Assembly: GCF_900104845.1 (NCBI RefSeq)
Contig: NZ_FNSR01000003.1
Location: 744,001 to 808,000, forward strand
Reading direction: 5' to 3'
Length of the DNA: 64,000 nucleotides
Source of the DNA: Paraburkholderia caballeronis
Lineage (GTDB): Bacteria > Pseudomonadota > Gammaproteobacteria > Burkholderiales > Burkholderiaceae
The notes below the pieces were generated by a model. It did no database searches. It was not told where the DNA came from and saw only the letters and a program-made list of their open reading frames with translations. Positions within the stretch are counted from its first letter, which is position 1; each line of letters begins with the position of its first letter. Both the position numbers and the translations under genes were made by a program. Shown one piece after another: positions 25,661 to 34,319 of this stretch.

Positions 25661-26452
25661 ATGATCGACATCGATCTCGATGCGACCGTCTCCGACGGCG
25701 CGCGGCATTTCACGCTGGCGATGCGCTTCGTGTCCGACGCGGCGGTGATCGCCCTCTACGGACCTTCGGGCGGCGGCAAGTCGATGACGATGCAGGCCAT
25801 CGCCGGACTGCTCAGGCCGCAGCATGGACGCGTGTCGATCGGCGGCCGCGTGTTGTTCGATTCGGCGCAGCGCATCGATCTGCCGCCCGAGCAGCGCGGC
25901 ATCGGTTATCTGTTCCAGCACTACGCGTTGTTCCCGCACTTGAGCGTGCGGGAGAACGTCGCGTTCGGGCTGACGAACTGGCGGCGCCGGAGGCTTGCGC
26001 CGGACGACGCCCGCCGCGTCGACGACCTGCTGGAGACCTTCGGCCTCGCCGCACTGGCGGCGAGCCGCCCCGCGACGTTGTCCGGCGGCCAGCAGCAGCG
26101 CGTCGCGCTGGCGCGCGCACTGGCGTGCCGACCCGGCCTGCTGCTGCTCGACGAACCGTTTGCCGCGCTGAATCCGCTGCTGCGCGACGAACTGCGCAGG
26201 CAATTAGCCGGTGTGTTCGCGCGCTGGCAGATGCCGGTCGTGATGATCACGCACGACATCGACGACGTGCTCGCGCTCGCGCATGTCGCGTTCGTCGTCG
26301 AGCATGGCAGCGTCACCCGCGAGGTCGATGTGCGAAGCGGCGAGTCGCGCGCGGCGACGGCTCGCGCGCTGCTGCCCGGACGGATCGCGGAGCCGCCCGG
26401 CGGACCTGCGCGCCGCGTGCGCGAACTGCTGCACGTGCAGGCGGAACGCTGA
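25661..26452 (+). CDS. modC: Molybdate ABC transporter ATPase ModC, short form
   Basis: The 263-residue ATPase has Walker A GPSGGGKS near residues 34-41, a Q-loop in YLFQHYALFPHLSV near 88, the signature LSGGQQQRVALARAL near 138, Walker B LLLLDEPFAALNP and H-loop ITHDIDD. Typical ModC is about 350 residues with a C-terminal molybdate-binding TOBE/Mop domain. Here the protein ends soon after the ATPase core, so that domain is missing. The two Mop domains of the adjacent ModE may cover regulation. Confidence 0.92.
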   Translation: MIDIDLDATVSDGARHFTLAMRFVSDAAVIALYGPSGGGKSMTMQAIAGLLRPQHGRVSIGGRVLFDSAQRIDLPPEQRGIGYLFQHYALFPHLSVRENVAFGLTNWRRRRLAPDDARRVDDLLETFGLAALAASRPATLSGGQQQRVALARALACRPGLLLLDEPFAALNPLLRDELRRQLAGVFARWQMPVVMITHDIDDVLALAHVAFVVEHGSVTREVDVRSGESRAATARALLPGRIAEPPGGPARRVRELLHVQAER

Positions 26453-26453
26453 C

Positions 26454-27266
26454 ATGCGCAGGAACGCGTCCGTTGCCGGCGGGGCGACGTTGCTCGGCGC
26501 CGAGTTGACGCTGGCCGGCCGTCTCGATGCGCGTTTCTTCGCATTGCTGGAGGCGATCGACCAAACCGGTTCGATCAACCGCGCGGCCCGCACGGCGGGC
26601 TATAGCTACAAGGGCGCGTGGCTGCTGCTGGAGAGCGCGGCGAATCTCGCCAGCCAGCCGCTGATCGAAACGGGCACGGGCGGCAAGGGCGGCGGCGGCA
26701 CGCGCCTCACGCCGGCGGCGTTCATGCTGCTCGACGCGTGGCGTCGGCTGCAGGCGGCAAACCGGGCTTTCCTGCACGAGCAGGAAGCGTGGCTCAACCA
26801 GTTGCCGGCGGTGGCCGGCCTTCTCAGGAGAATCGCAATGAAGACGACCGCGCGCAACCAGCTCGCCGGGACGATAGACGCCGTGGTGCCGGGGCCGGTC
26901 ACGACCCAGGTGTCGGTGACGATACCGGGCGGCGAACAGGTGGTCGCCACCGTCACGACGGCCGCGGCAGGGCGGCTGAAGCTCGAACCCGGAAAGGAGG
27001 CGATCCTGCTGATCAAGTCGTCGGCAGTGGTGCTCGTGCTCGACTTCGCGGGTTATTCGCTGTCGGCGCGGAATCAGTTTTCCGGCACGATTTCGCGGGT
27101 GGAGCGCGGCGCGGTTTCGTCGCTGGTCGTGGTGACGCTGCCGGGCGGGACGAACCTCACGGCGAGCGTCACCAACGACGCCGTCGATGCGCTGGCGCTC
27201 GCGGTCGGGATGCCGGCGACGGCGGTGTTCAAGGCCTATTCCGTTATGGTGGCGGTCGCCGGGTGA
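26454..27266 (+). CDS. modE: Molybdate-responsive regulator ModE
   Basis: The 270-residue protein combines an N-terminal winged helix (SINRAARTAGYSYKGAWLLLE near residues 41-61, then the KGGGGTRLTP wing) with two C-terminal Mop domains. These start near ARNQLAGTIDAV (residue 130) and SARNQFSGTISRV (residue 203). With molybdate bound it normally represses mod genes and may activate molybdoenzyme genes. It begins two bases after modC. It is the last gene that clearly belongs to the nif island. Confidence 0.93.
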   Translation: MRRNASVAGGATLLGAELTLAGRLDARFFALLEAIDQTGSINRAARTAGYSYKGAWLLLESAANLASQPLIETGTGGKGGGGTRLTPAAFMLLDAWRRLQAANRAFLHEQEAWLNQLPAVAGLLRRIAMKTTARNQLAGTIDAVVPGPVTTQVSVTIPGGEQVVATVTTAAAGRLKLEPGKEAILLIKSSAVVLVLDFAGYSLSARNQFSGTISRVERGAVSSLVVVTLPGGTNLTASVTNDAVDALALAVGMPATAVFKAYSVMVAVAG

Positions 27267-27364
27267 GAGCGTCAGGGCGTGCCGGTCGGACATCCGGCGT
27301 TTTGCGCATGGCGACCGTTAGCAAATCTTTACATGCGATCGCCGTCATATTGAACCCAAAATAA

Positions 27365-27413
27365 TCGGCGCCGACGTGGCATCTTCCATATGACGCATTC
27401 GCATCGGCGCCGA
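27365..27413. repeat. Two copies of the palindrome TCGGCGCCGA
   Basis: The self-complementary decamer occurs at 27365-27374 and 27404-27413, 39 bases apart, in the gap between modE and the minus-strand monooxygenase gene. They could pair as a hairpin and end convergent transcription, or mark the edge of the nif island. Function is unproven. Confidence 0.45.
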
Positions 27414-27444
27414 ATACCGGTTCTCGCAAAGAGATCAGACGAAC

Positions 27445-28767
27445 TCAGGTATGCTTTTCAACGCCGAGATGGTCACGCAAATGTTTTCCGGTATATTCCT
27501 TGCGGAAAATTCCGCGACGCTGCAACTCCGGCACAACCTGCGAAACGAAGTCTTCGGTGCCTTGTGGAAAATGCGTGGGAACCGCAAGAAAGCCGTCGCA
27601 GGCGTCATTGTCGAGCCATTCCTGCATGGTGTCGGCGATAGTCGTGGGAGCGCCGACCAACTTCATGTAGCTGCCTTCCGCAAAACGTCGAGCGGTTTGC
27701 AGAATCGAGAGATTTTCTCCCCGGGCCAGGTTGATGATTGCGTCTCGATGAGACTTGCCTGCGTTGGTTTCCGGCAGGTCGGGCATCGGGCCATTGAGGT
27801 CATAGTCCCTGAAGTTAAGACCGCCGGAATGCGGCGCCAGGTGCGTGATGGCCAGCTCTTCAGGAATGAGGTCCCGCATCCGGGTGCGAAAATCTTCGGC
27901 TTCCTGATCGGTTTTTCCGACAATGGGAGTGATGCCAGGCAGGATCTTGATCTTGTCGGGGTCGCGGCCGAATCTCACCGCCCGCTGCCGGATGTCTTCG
28001 CGGAAGGCTCGACTCGCCTTCATGTCCGTTTGCAAAGTGAAAACCACGTCGGCCGTCCGCGCCGCAAGTTCCCGTCCTGGTTCGGACGAGCCGGCCTGGA
28101 ATATGACCGGCCGACCTTGTGGACTTCTTCCCATCGTGAGCGGGCCACGCACCTTGAAGAATTTCCCTTCGTGCTTCAGGAAATGCATTTTCTCCACGTC
28201 GAAGTACACGCCGCTCTTTTTGTCGCGGATGACGGCGCCTTCGTCCCAGCTGTCCCACAATCCGTTGACTACATCGATGAACTCGCTGGCCCTTTCATAG
28301 CGAAGTGAATGCTCCAGATGCGCATCCAGACCGAAGTTTTGGGCCTCACTCTCATTGAAGGACGTGACGAGATTCCAGCCAGCCCGGCCATTGCTGATGA
28401 AGTCAATGGATGCAAACCGGCGAGCGAGATTATAGGGCTCGTTGAAGCTTGCGGTTGAAGTCGCTGCAAGGCCGAGATGGGTTGTGGCCATGGCGAGCGC
28501 TGGCAGCAGCATCATCGGATCGAAATGCATTGCCCGCGGATTGGCGGCCCCGTAGGTATCACCGTTCATGATGTTGTTGCTACGCGGGATGGCAGCCTGA
28601 TCTTCAAAGAAAATGGCATCGAGTTTGGCCGCCTCAGCGAGCTTTGCTGCCCGAACATAATGCTCAATACCAAGATCGACTTCCGGAATCGCATCGGGCA
28701 GGCGCCAGGCACCGAGATGCTGCCCCGGAAAAAGAAAGAGCGCCAGGCTCATCATCCTGTTGTTCAT
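27445..28767 (-). CDS. NtaA/SnaA-family FMN-dependent monooxygenase
   Basis: The 440-residue protein belongs to the NtaA/SnaA/DszA/SoxA group of flavin monooxygenases: FLFPGQHLGAWRLPDA near residues 10-25, FFEDQAAIPRSN near 53, RRFASIDFISNGRAGWNLVTSFNESEA near 117, MGRSPQGRPVIFQAGSS near 212. It needs reduced FMN from a partner reductase, which is not visible nearby. The ATG at 28767 has GGAAG ahead of it. The gene is visibly lower in GC than its neighbours, which suggests acquisition from elsewhere. The substrate is unknown. Confidence 0.9.
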   Translation of the reverse strand: MNNRMMSLALFLFPGQHLGAWRLPDAIPEVDLGIEHYVRAAKLAEAAKLDAIFFEDQAAIPRSNNIMNGDTYGAANPRAMHFDPMMLLPALAMATTHLGLAATSTASFNEPYNLARRFASIDFISNGRAGWNLVTSFNESEAQNFGLDAHLEHSLRYERASEFIDVVNGLWDSWDEGAVIRDKKSGVYFDVEKMHFLKHEGKFFKVRGPLTMGRSPQGRPVIFQAGSSEPGRELAARTADVVFTLQTDMKASRAFREDIRQRAVRFGRDPDKIKILPGITPIVGKTDQEAEDFRTRMRDLIPEELAITHLAPHSGGLNFRDYDLNGPMPDLPETNAGKSHRDAIINLARGENLSILQTARRFAEGSYMKLVGAPTTIADTMQEWLDNDACDGFLAVPTHFPQGTEDFVSQVVPELQRRGIFRKEYTGKHLRDHLGVEKHT

Positions 28768-29533
28768 CAGACTTCCTTGTTTAACGGATCGTTTGCTCAA
28801 CTCAAATCGGCGAGGCTCGCGTGGCAATAATGTTTACCAAAGCCGCCCGAACTTGCCTGGATTCCCTGGTTGTCCATCCCAGGCTCCGGGAAGGTATGGG
28901 GGCGACTCCAGATTCAACCGGCCCTCTCCCGCAGGCGCACTCAAGAGCGATACAGGTGAGAGCTGTCAAGAGAAAGGGATCTCTACCTCATGCACCCCAT
29001 CATATTACAAATAAATGTGGTGTACCACACATTCGTAACGGGGAGCGAACGCAATAGTTGTGCCAAGATATTTTATGTGCGCTTCGCAGCCAGAAATGCC
29101 GTTTCGGGTAGCAATTGTTTCATCCACGCGGTGGGAGTCCCTTCGTCGTGCATTCGCGGCACCGCTTTGGATCGCGGAGATGAGATTTTGCACCAAAGAT
29201 GGGTACACCACATATCTGCGCGAAGTGGGTCAAACAGCGGACGTAATGAGCGCAGGAAATTACGAGCCATGCCGCTGTGATGGCGTAGGGATTTTGATGG
29301 CGAGCTTTCCACTCCTTGAAGTTCACTGCATTCATTTGCGGCCGGTCGATACCTTAAGAGCCGGGCCGTGTTTGATATCGACACCGTTCGAATTCCAGCT
29401 TCCCGGCGCAGAAAACAACCGGGGAGTTACCGGCAATCTCGGGCAGTGGGTCGAAGGGGGCAGTACACGGCTGACTCGTGCCGGCAATCAGCCGCGCTTC
29501 GTGCAGCGAGGGGCGTCACATCTCCGGCGCCGT
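28768..29533. other. Lower-GC, apparently degenerate intergenic stretch
   Basis: About 770 bases with no convincing gene; the open frames show no family pattern and no coding bias. ATGTGGTGTACC at 29015-29026 recurs as its reverse complement at 29199-29210. The first copy also lies in a small palindrome TGTGG-N4-CCACA, the kind of site bound by GntR-type regulators. The upstream promoter of the monooxygenase probably lies at the left end. Confidence 0.45.
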
Positions 29534-30697
29534 TCAGTGCAACCCAGCCGGATTGGAGATCCGCAGCCTCCACCCACCGTCGCGGCCCTTTTCCATGACC
29601 TGTGTAGCAGTGCCGCGTTCTTCGTGATCGCGACCGTCCGGTAGCGCCACGTTCAGGGTCCAGTCGAGCAGGATGAGAGCTATGTCGCCGCTCGTCAGTA
29701 CACGGCGCACTTCGTTACGGATGTGCGGGCGCAATGACAGCAACTGGGCCAGGCCGACGCGCAAACTGGCGGGGCTTTCCTGCACCACCTCGCCATTCGT
29801 CATTCGCATCGTGGCCTGGTTGCTGAACATAGCGAGCAAGGCATCGAGATCGCCGGCGTTCAGCGCGGCATCGAAAGCGACCGGGACCTGCTCGGGCGAG
29901 TGGCACACGACTGACCGGCTCTCGATCGCAGCGACGAATCGTGCGATGAGCCGCGCGACCTCGGCTGGCGCTTCCAGCGGCGACAGGTGTCCCGTTCCGG
30001 GCAGGACGTGCATCGCCGCATGCGGGAGGCGAGGCAGCAGCTCTGCCTGCAGTGTTGCGACGCGATCCACCTGGTCCAGCTCGCCGGAGATGACGATGGT
30101 CGGCGCGTCGATCGACGCCGTCGCCGCGGTAATGTCTTCGCGCATGGCCACTTCGGGCCAGCCCGCCTTGGCCTGCGGCGCGCCCTTCAGACTGTCCTCG
30201 ATGACCTGCTCACGGTGAGCGGCGTCGAGCGGTTTCGCGGTCAATACGTGATCGATGACGAATTCCACCGATTCGCGCGTTTGATAGGCGCCGGTCAACG
30301 TCGCCCGTTGGGCGTCGGAAAGGAGCATCGGCGACGGCGGCGACGGCGCGACGAGCACAAGACCTTCGAGGCCGTCCGGCCGGCGCGAAGCGATAAGTTG
30401 AGCGACCTTCCCGCCCATCGAATGACCGATCAGAACGTAGCGCCGCAGTCCCAGTGCTTCGATAACGCCTTCGGCGTCAGCGGCGAGATCTGCAATGCGG
30501 TAGCCGTCGGCGGGCGCCTCGGAGTCGCCCCAGCCGCGGTGATCGGCGGCGACGATCCGATACCGGTCGGCCAGTTCGTCTGCTACCGCATCCCACGTGC
30601 GCGCCGAACCGCCGTAGTAGTGCAGGAACACCAGCGCCAACTCGCCGTTGCCCCGCTGGGTGACGTGAATCCGCGTACCGTTCGACTCGATTACCAT
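29534..30697 (-). CDS. Alpha/beta hydrolase fused to an NTF2/SnoaL-like domain
   Basis: Residues 1-265 form an alpha/beta hydrolase with oxyanion region FLHYYGGSARTWD, nucleophile elbow GHSMGG near residue 93, acid ISGELDQVD near 207 and catalytic His in PGTGHLSPLE near 237. Residues 270-387 form an NTF2/SnoaL-like domain (VPVAFDAALNAGDLDALLAMF, then ALILLDWTLNVALPDG). Such C-terminal domains usually bind small ligands. The substrate is unknown. The gene diverges from a LysR regulator across a strong palindrome, so that regulator probably controls it. Confidence 0.85.
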   Translation of the reverse strand: MVIESNGTRIHVTQRGNGELALVFLHYYGGSARTWDAVADELADRYRIVAADHRGWGDSEAPADGYRIADLAADAEGVIEALGLRRYVLIGHSMGGKVAQLIASRRPDGLEGLVLVAPSPPSPMLLSDAQRATLTGAYQTRESVEFVIDHVLTAKPLDAAHREQVIEDSLKGAPQAKAGWPEVAMREDITAATASIDAPTIVISGELDQVDRVATLQAELLPRLPHAAMHVLPGTGHLSPLEAPAEVARLIARFVAAIESRSVVCHSPEQVPVAFDAALNAGDLDALLAMFSNQATMRMTNGEVVQESPASLRVGLAQLLSLRPHIRNEVRRVLTSGDIALILLDWTLNVALPDGRDHEERGTATQVMEKGRDGGWRLRISNPAGLH

Positions 30698-30779
30698 TTT
30701 TGTGCCCTTGTCCGTTAGCTGATCCCAGCATGGTAGATTCGATTTCCTAATTCGATAATTGTCGGATCGGTGGGTTCAG

Positions 30780-30798
30780 TCGATAATCGGGTTATCGA
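30780..30798. promoter_or_regulatory. Perfect palindrome, probable LysR operator
   Basis: TCGATAA and TTATCGA arms are separated by five bases; a further half site TCGATAA is at 30752-30758. The site ends 13 bases before the LysR start and lies in the divergent control region, as expected for an autoregulating LysR protein. Confidence 0.65.
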
Positions 30799-30811
30799 AT
30801 CAGAGGGCAAC

Positions 30812-31765
30812 ATGGACCGACTTACGAGCCTCGGCGTATTCGTCGCCGCTGTCGAAGAAGGCAGCCTCGCCGCGGCGGCCCGCCGCTTCGGGCTGTCGGC
30901 AGCGATGGCCGGCAAGCACGTGAGCGCCATCGAGGCCGAACTGAATGCACGGCTACTCCACCGCACCACACGGCGCTTGAGTCTGACCGATACCGGCCGG
31001 ACTTACTACGAACGCTGTAAGCGGATTCTCGAAGCGTTCGACGAAGCGAAGCGGGAAGCGAGCGATTCGCAAGGCACGGCGCGCGGCGTGTTGCGCGTCG
31101 CGGCGCCTGTCACGTTCGGCGCGATGCACCTGGGCGAGGTCGTGGCGCGCTACATGGAGGACCATCCGCACGTCAACGTGGAAGTGCAACTCGGAGACCG
31201 TTATGTCGATCTCATCGATGCGGGCGTTGACGTCGCAATCCGGATCGGACGGCTGGAGGACCCGGGACTTGTGATGCGCAGGCTCGCGCCGTGCCGAATG
31301 GTCATGTGTGCTTCTCCCGCCTACCTTGAGCGCCACGGAACGCCGCGCAAGCCGGACGATTTGCTGGGCGCGCAACGGCTGGCGTTCAGCGAGGCCGTGA
31401 CGGCCGGAGACTGGACACTGCGCGACCGCAAGAACCGCGCGCACGTCATCGACGGACCTTGCCGGATGACGGCCAACAACACCCAGATGCTGCTCGCCGC
31501 CGCGATTGCCGGAGCGGGCATTGTGTACGGCCCGACCTTCGTGTTCGGCGCGCACATCCGGCGCGGCGAACTTGTGGAACTGCTGCCGGCTTATCGCGCC
31601 GCTGACCTGACGATTCAGGCGGTTTATCCGGGCGCGCGGCGCATACCGCTCAAAGTGCGCCGGTTTGTCGATTACCTCGCCGGGACGTTCGGCGATGAAC
31701 CGCCTTGGGATCGCAAGGAGATGCCTCAGAAGAGCGGCTGTTCCGGCTTCGAAAGCGGCCGTTGA
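30812..31765 (+). CDS. LysR-family regulator
   Basis: The 317-residue protein has the N-terminal winged helix MDRLTSLGVFVAAVEEGSL near residues 1-19, with ARRFGLSAAMAGKHVSAIEAEL near residue 24 and LLHRTTRRLSLTDTG near 50. The C-terminal substrate-binding domain follows. It is transcribed away from the hydrolase fusion gene and likely controls it in response to an unknown small molecule. Confidence 0.88.
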   Translation: MDRLTSLGVFVAAVEEGSLAAAARRFGLSAAMAGKHVSAIEAELNARLLHRTTRRLSLTDTGRTYYERCKRILEAFDEAKREASDSQGTARGVLRVAAPVTFGAMHLGEVVARYMEDHPHVNVEVQLGDRYVDLIDAGVDVAIRIGRLEDPGLVMRRLAPCRMVMCASPAYLERHGTPRKPDDLLGAQRLAFSEAVTAGDWTLRDRKNRAHVIDGPCRMTANNTQMLLAAAIAGAGIVYGPTFVFGAHIRRGELVELLPAYRAADLTIQAVYPGARRIPLKVRRFVDYLAGTFGDEPPWDRKEMPQKSGCSGFESGR

Positions 31766-32100
31766 GGAGGGGGCAGGTAAAAGCGGCCGCTCAGGGTCGA
31801 TGACGGTCCGACACCGGCCCATAGGGCAGTATCTGGATCAGCGGCTCGACGGCATCGCGGGTGCGGCGCCCGGCTTCCCGGACGCTCGCGCGCTCGTGAC
31901 GGCTGCAATCGACCGCGTGCAGAGGGTCGGGGATAGCTGACGCGACGTCATGCATGCGAGCGGGTATCGCAGGCGTCCATCGGCGACAGACACCGCGCGA
32001 AGTGGCCACGCTAATGCCACGGCACGTTCACGCAGCGATGGGCGTGCAGCCTGAGCGCCACCGCCGGTTGGACCTCGCAGCACGCGAGCCATGAGGCCTG
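31766..32100. other. Intergenic stretch, nothing recognised
   Basis: About 335 bases between the convergent LysR and TauE/SafE genes. Short open frames on both strands lack coding character, and I see no clear terminator. Confidence 0.45.
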
Positions 32101-32832
32101 CTAGAAAACAAGCGCAACGATGCCCGAAGCGAGCAGCAGCGTACTCACCGCGCGGTCGAACCAGCGGGCCGGCAACCGCTGGCCGATCCGTTCGCCGGCG
32201 CATACGCCGAACGCAAAAGCGGGCAGGAGCCATGCGGCCGTCGCCAGATGCGCGACGCTCACGCGTCCCTCGGCGGCAAGGACCACGGCCGAGCCGCAGA
32301 ACAGCAAAGCAAAAAATCCCAGCAGATTCGCGCGCAACGCGGAACCCTGCGCATTACCCGCGAAGTAATAGAACGCAGGAGGACCGCCAAGGCCGCCCAG
32401 CGCGGTCAGGACGCCGCTCGCCAGGCCCGCGCCGAGTATCGGCATCCAGCCGCTGCGATGACGCCAGCGCCACCCCGCCACGTGCATTGCGGTAACCGCA
32501 AGCACCGAGCAGGCGACCAGCCGCCGCGCCGCGTGCACGTCGACATGGGCCAGTGCGCGCGCGCTGGCGCCGGCGCACAGCACCGCGACGAGGCCGAGCG
32601 GCACGACCGCGCGCCAACCGGTTTGCGTGTGCCACTGGCGCACACCCTGCAAAGAGGTCGCCGCGTGCGCCAGCACGATCAGCACGCCGGCGTCCGGCAC
32701 GGCGATCAGCAGGCTGTACAGCGGCGCCATCACGAGCGCGCCGCCAAATCCGGTTAGTCCTTTCGCGATGCCCGCCAGCGCCGCGATCGCGGCCAGCACC
32801 GCGATCAGCGCGGGCGGATAGGGCGCATGCAT
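32101..32832 (-). CDS. TauE/SafE-family membrane exporter
   Basis: The 243-residue membrane protein has about seven or eight hydrophobic segments, with the family motif AKGLTGFGGALVMAPL near residues 23-38 and its repeat SGVLTALGGLGGPPAFYYF near 139-157. TauE/SafE proteins export sulfite, sulfoacetate or related anions. It lies 12 bases behind the taurine-type aminotransferase on the same strand, which fits disposal of the sulfur product of taurine breakdown. Confidence 0.85.
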   Translation of the reverse strand: MHAPYPPALIAVLAAIAALAGIAKGLTGFGGALVMAPLYSLLIAVPDAGVLIVLAHAATSLQGVRQWHTQTGWRAVVPLGLVAVLCAGASARALAHVDVHAARRLVACSVLAVTAMHVAGWRWRHRSGWMPILGAGLASGVLTALGGLGGPPAFYYFAGNAQGSALRANLLGFFALLFCGSAVVLAAEGRVSVAHLATAAWLLPAFAFGVCAGERIGQRLPARWFDRAVSTLLLASGIVALVF

Positions 32833-32844
32833 GGCAACGCACGG

Positions 32845-34194
32845 TTATAGTGAAGCGATCGTGTCGCGCAATATGCGCACCGTCGCATCGACGTGCTCGC
32901 GCGTGAACACGAACTGCGGCGCGAGAATCGCACAGTCGCCGGTGGTCTTCAGGTGCAGGCCGTTGTCGAACAGTTTCTTCTGCAAGTCGTAACCGCGCTG
33001 ACCCGGCGCGCCGTCCGCTTTCACGTCGATGCCGGCGATCATGCCGAAGCCGCGTATGTCGGTGACGGTCGGCAATTCGCGCAGCGTCGCGACCTGTTCG
33101 AGGAAATAGCCCGACAGTTCGCGGGCGCGCTCGAACAGCCGCTCGTCGCGATAGATGTCGAGCGCGGCGAGCGCCGCGGCGCACGACACCGGATGCGCGG
33201 ACCATGTGTAACCATGAAAGAACTCGATCGCGCCGTCGGGTGCGCCGTTCACGATGGCGTCGTGCACGTGGTCCGCAACCGCGACGGCAGCCATCGGCAC
33301 CGCGCCGTTGGTGATCGCCTTGGCCATCGTGATGAGGTCGGGCTTGACGCCGAAGCTCTGCGCGGCGAACGGCTCGCCGGTGCGGCCAAAGCCGCAGATC
33401 ACTTCATCGAACACCAGCAGGATGCCGTTCGCTGTGCAGATCTCGCGCAGGCGTTCGAGATAGCCAACGGGGGGCACCAGTACGCCCGTCGAGCCGGCGA
33501 CTGGCTCCACCACGCACGCAGCGATGTTTTCTGCGCCATGCAACTGGATCAGCCGCAGCAGATCGTCGGCGCGCTCGCGGCCGAACTGCGGCTGGCCGGA
33601 CGCGAAGCGGTTTTCTTCCATCCACGTATCGCGCATGTGGACGACGCCGTGTACGACATTGCCATAGGCGCGGCGGTTGTTGACCATGCCCGACAGCGCG
33701 ACGCCGCCGAAGTTGACGCCGTGATACGCGCGCTCGCGCGACACGAACATCGTGCGGCCCGGCGCGCCCTTCGCGCGCTGATACGCGAGACAGATCTTCA
33801 TCGCGGTATCGACCGCTTCGGAACCCGAACTGACGAAGAACAGTTTGTCGATGTGCGCCGGGAGCAGCGCCGCGAGGCGATCGGCCAGCTCGAACGATTT
33901 CGGATGCGCCCGCAGGAAGCTTGGCGTGAAGTCGAGTTCGAGCAACTGGGCGTGCACCGCATCGGCGATTTCGCGCCGGCCATGGCCGGCGGGCGTCGTG
34001 AAAAGGCCCGAGCCCGCATCGAGAATCGCGCGGCCGGCCGGATCGTAGAAATACTGGCCTTGCGCGCGGGCGAAAAGTTTGGGGTCGCTCTTGAACTCGC
34101 GGTTCGGCGTGAAAGGCAGCCACTGATGCTTCATCGACGGCGTCTCGGCCCCGGCGGGCGACGCGAACGGCGGAACGGCGGCGAGCGTGCTCAT
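32845..34194 (-). CDS. tpa: Class III aminotransferase, probably taurine:pyruvate
   Basis: The 449-residue omega-aminotransferase has YFYDPAGRAILDAGSG near the start, SSGSEAVDTAMKICLAYQR near residue 106, LVFDEVICGFGRTGEPF near 240 and the PLP lysine in LITMAKAITNGAVPM near 275. The wide family includes beta-alanine:pyruvate and taurine:pyruvate enzymes. The neighbours TauE, TauR and TauABC favour taurine:pyruvate aminotransferase, which makes sulfoacetaldehyde. The substrate is inferred from context only. The ATG at 34194 has a GAGGA upstream. Confidence 0.75.
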   Translation of the reverse strand: MSTLAAVPPFASPAGAETPSMKHQWLPFTPNREFKSDPKLFARAQGQYFYDPAGRAILDAGSGLFTTPAGHGRREIADAVHAQLLELDFTPSFLRAHPKSFELADRLAALLPAHIDKLFFVSSGSEAVDTAMKICLAYQRAKGAPGRTMFVSRERAYHGVNFGGVALSGMVNNRRAYGNVVHGVVHMRDTWMEENRFASGQPQFGRERADDLLRLIQLHGAENIAACVVEPVAGSTGVLVPPVGYLERLREICTANGILLVFDEVICGFGRTGEPFAAQSFGVKPDLITMAKAITNGAVPMAAVAVADHVHDAIVNGAPDGAIEFFHGYTWSAHPVSCAAALAALDIYRDERLFERARELSGYFLEQVATLRELPTVTDIRGFGMIAGIDVKADGAPGQRGYDLQKKLFDNGLHLKTTGDCAILAPQFVFTREHVDATVRILRDTIASL

Positions 34195-34240
34195 GGCGGC
34201 AAGTCCTCGGAAAAAGATTTCGGCCATGATTGCAAGTTTT

Positions 34241-34283
34241 TTGGCGCCAGCATAATGCCACCACGATCTATCGATGGTGCCAG
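34241..34283. promoter_or_regulatory. Candidate TauR operator between tpa and tauR
   Basis: Read on the minus strand, CTGGCACCATCG starts at 34283 and CTGGCGCCAA at 34250, two direct repeats 33 bases apart (three helical turns). The exact 12-base word CTGGCACCATCG recurs upstream of tauA. MocR-type TauR proteins are known to bind direct repeats beginning CTGG. Confidence 0.6.
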
Positions 34284-34319
34284 AGGGGGCAGGGCGTGCG
34301 CGGAGGCGAGTACGAACTG

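Noticed and set aside
29060..29644. Open frame of 194 codons on the plus strand
   Set aside because: No coding bias or family signal, and its end lies antisense to the hydrolase fusion gene.
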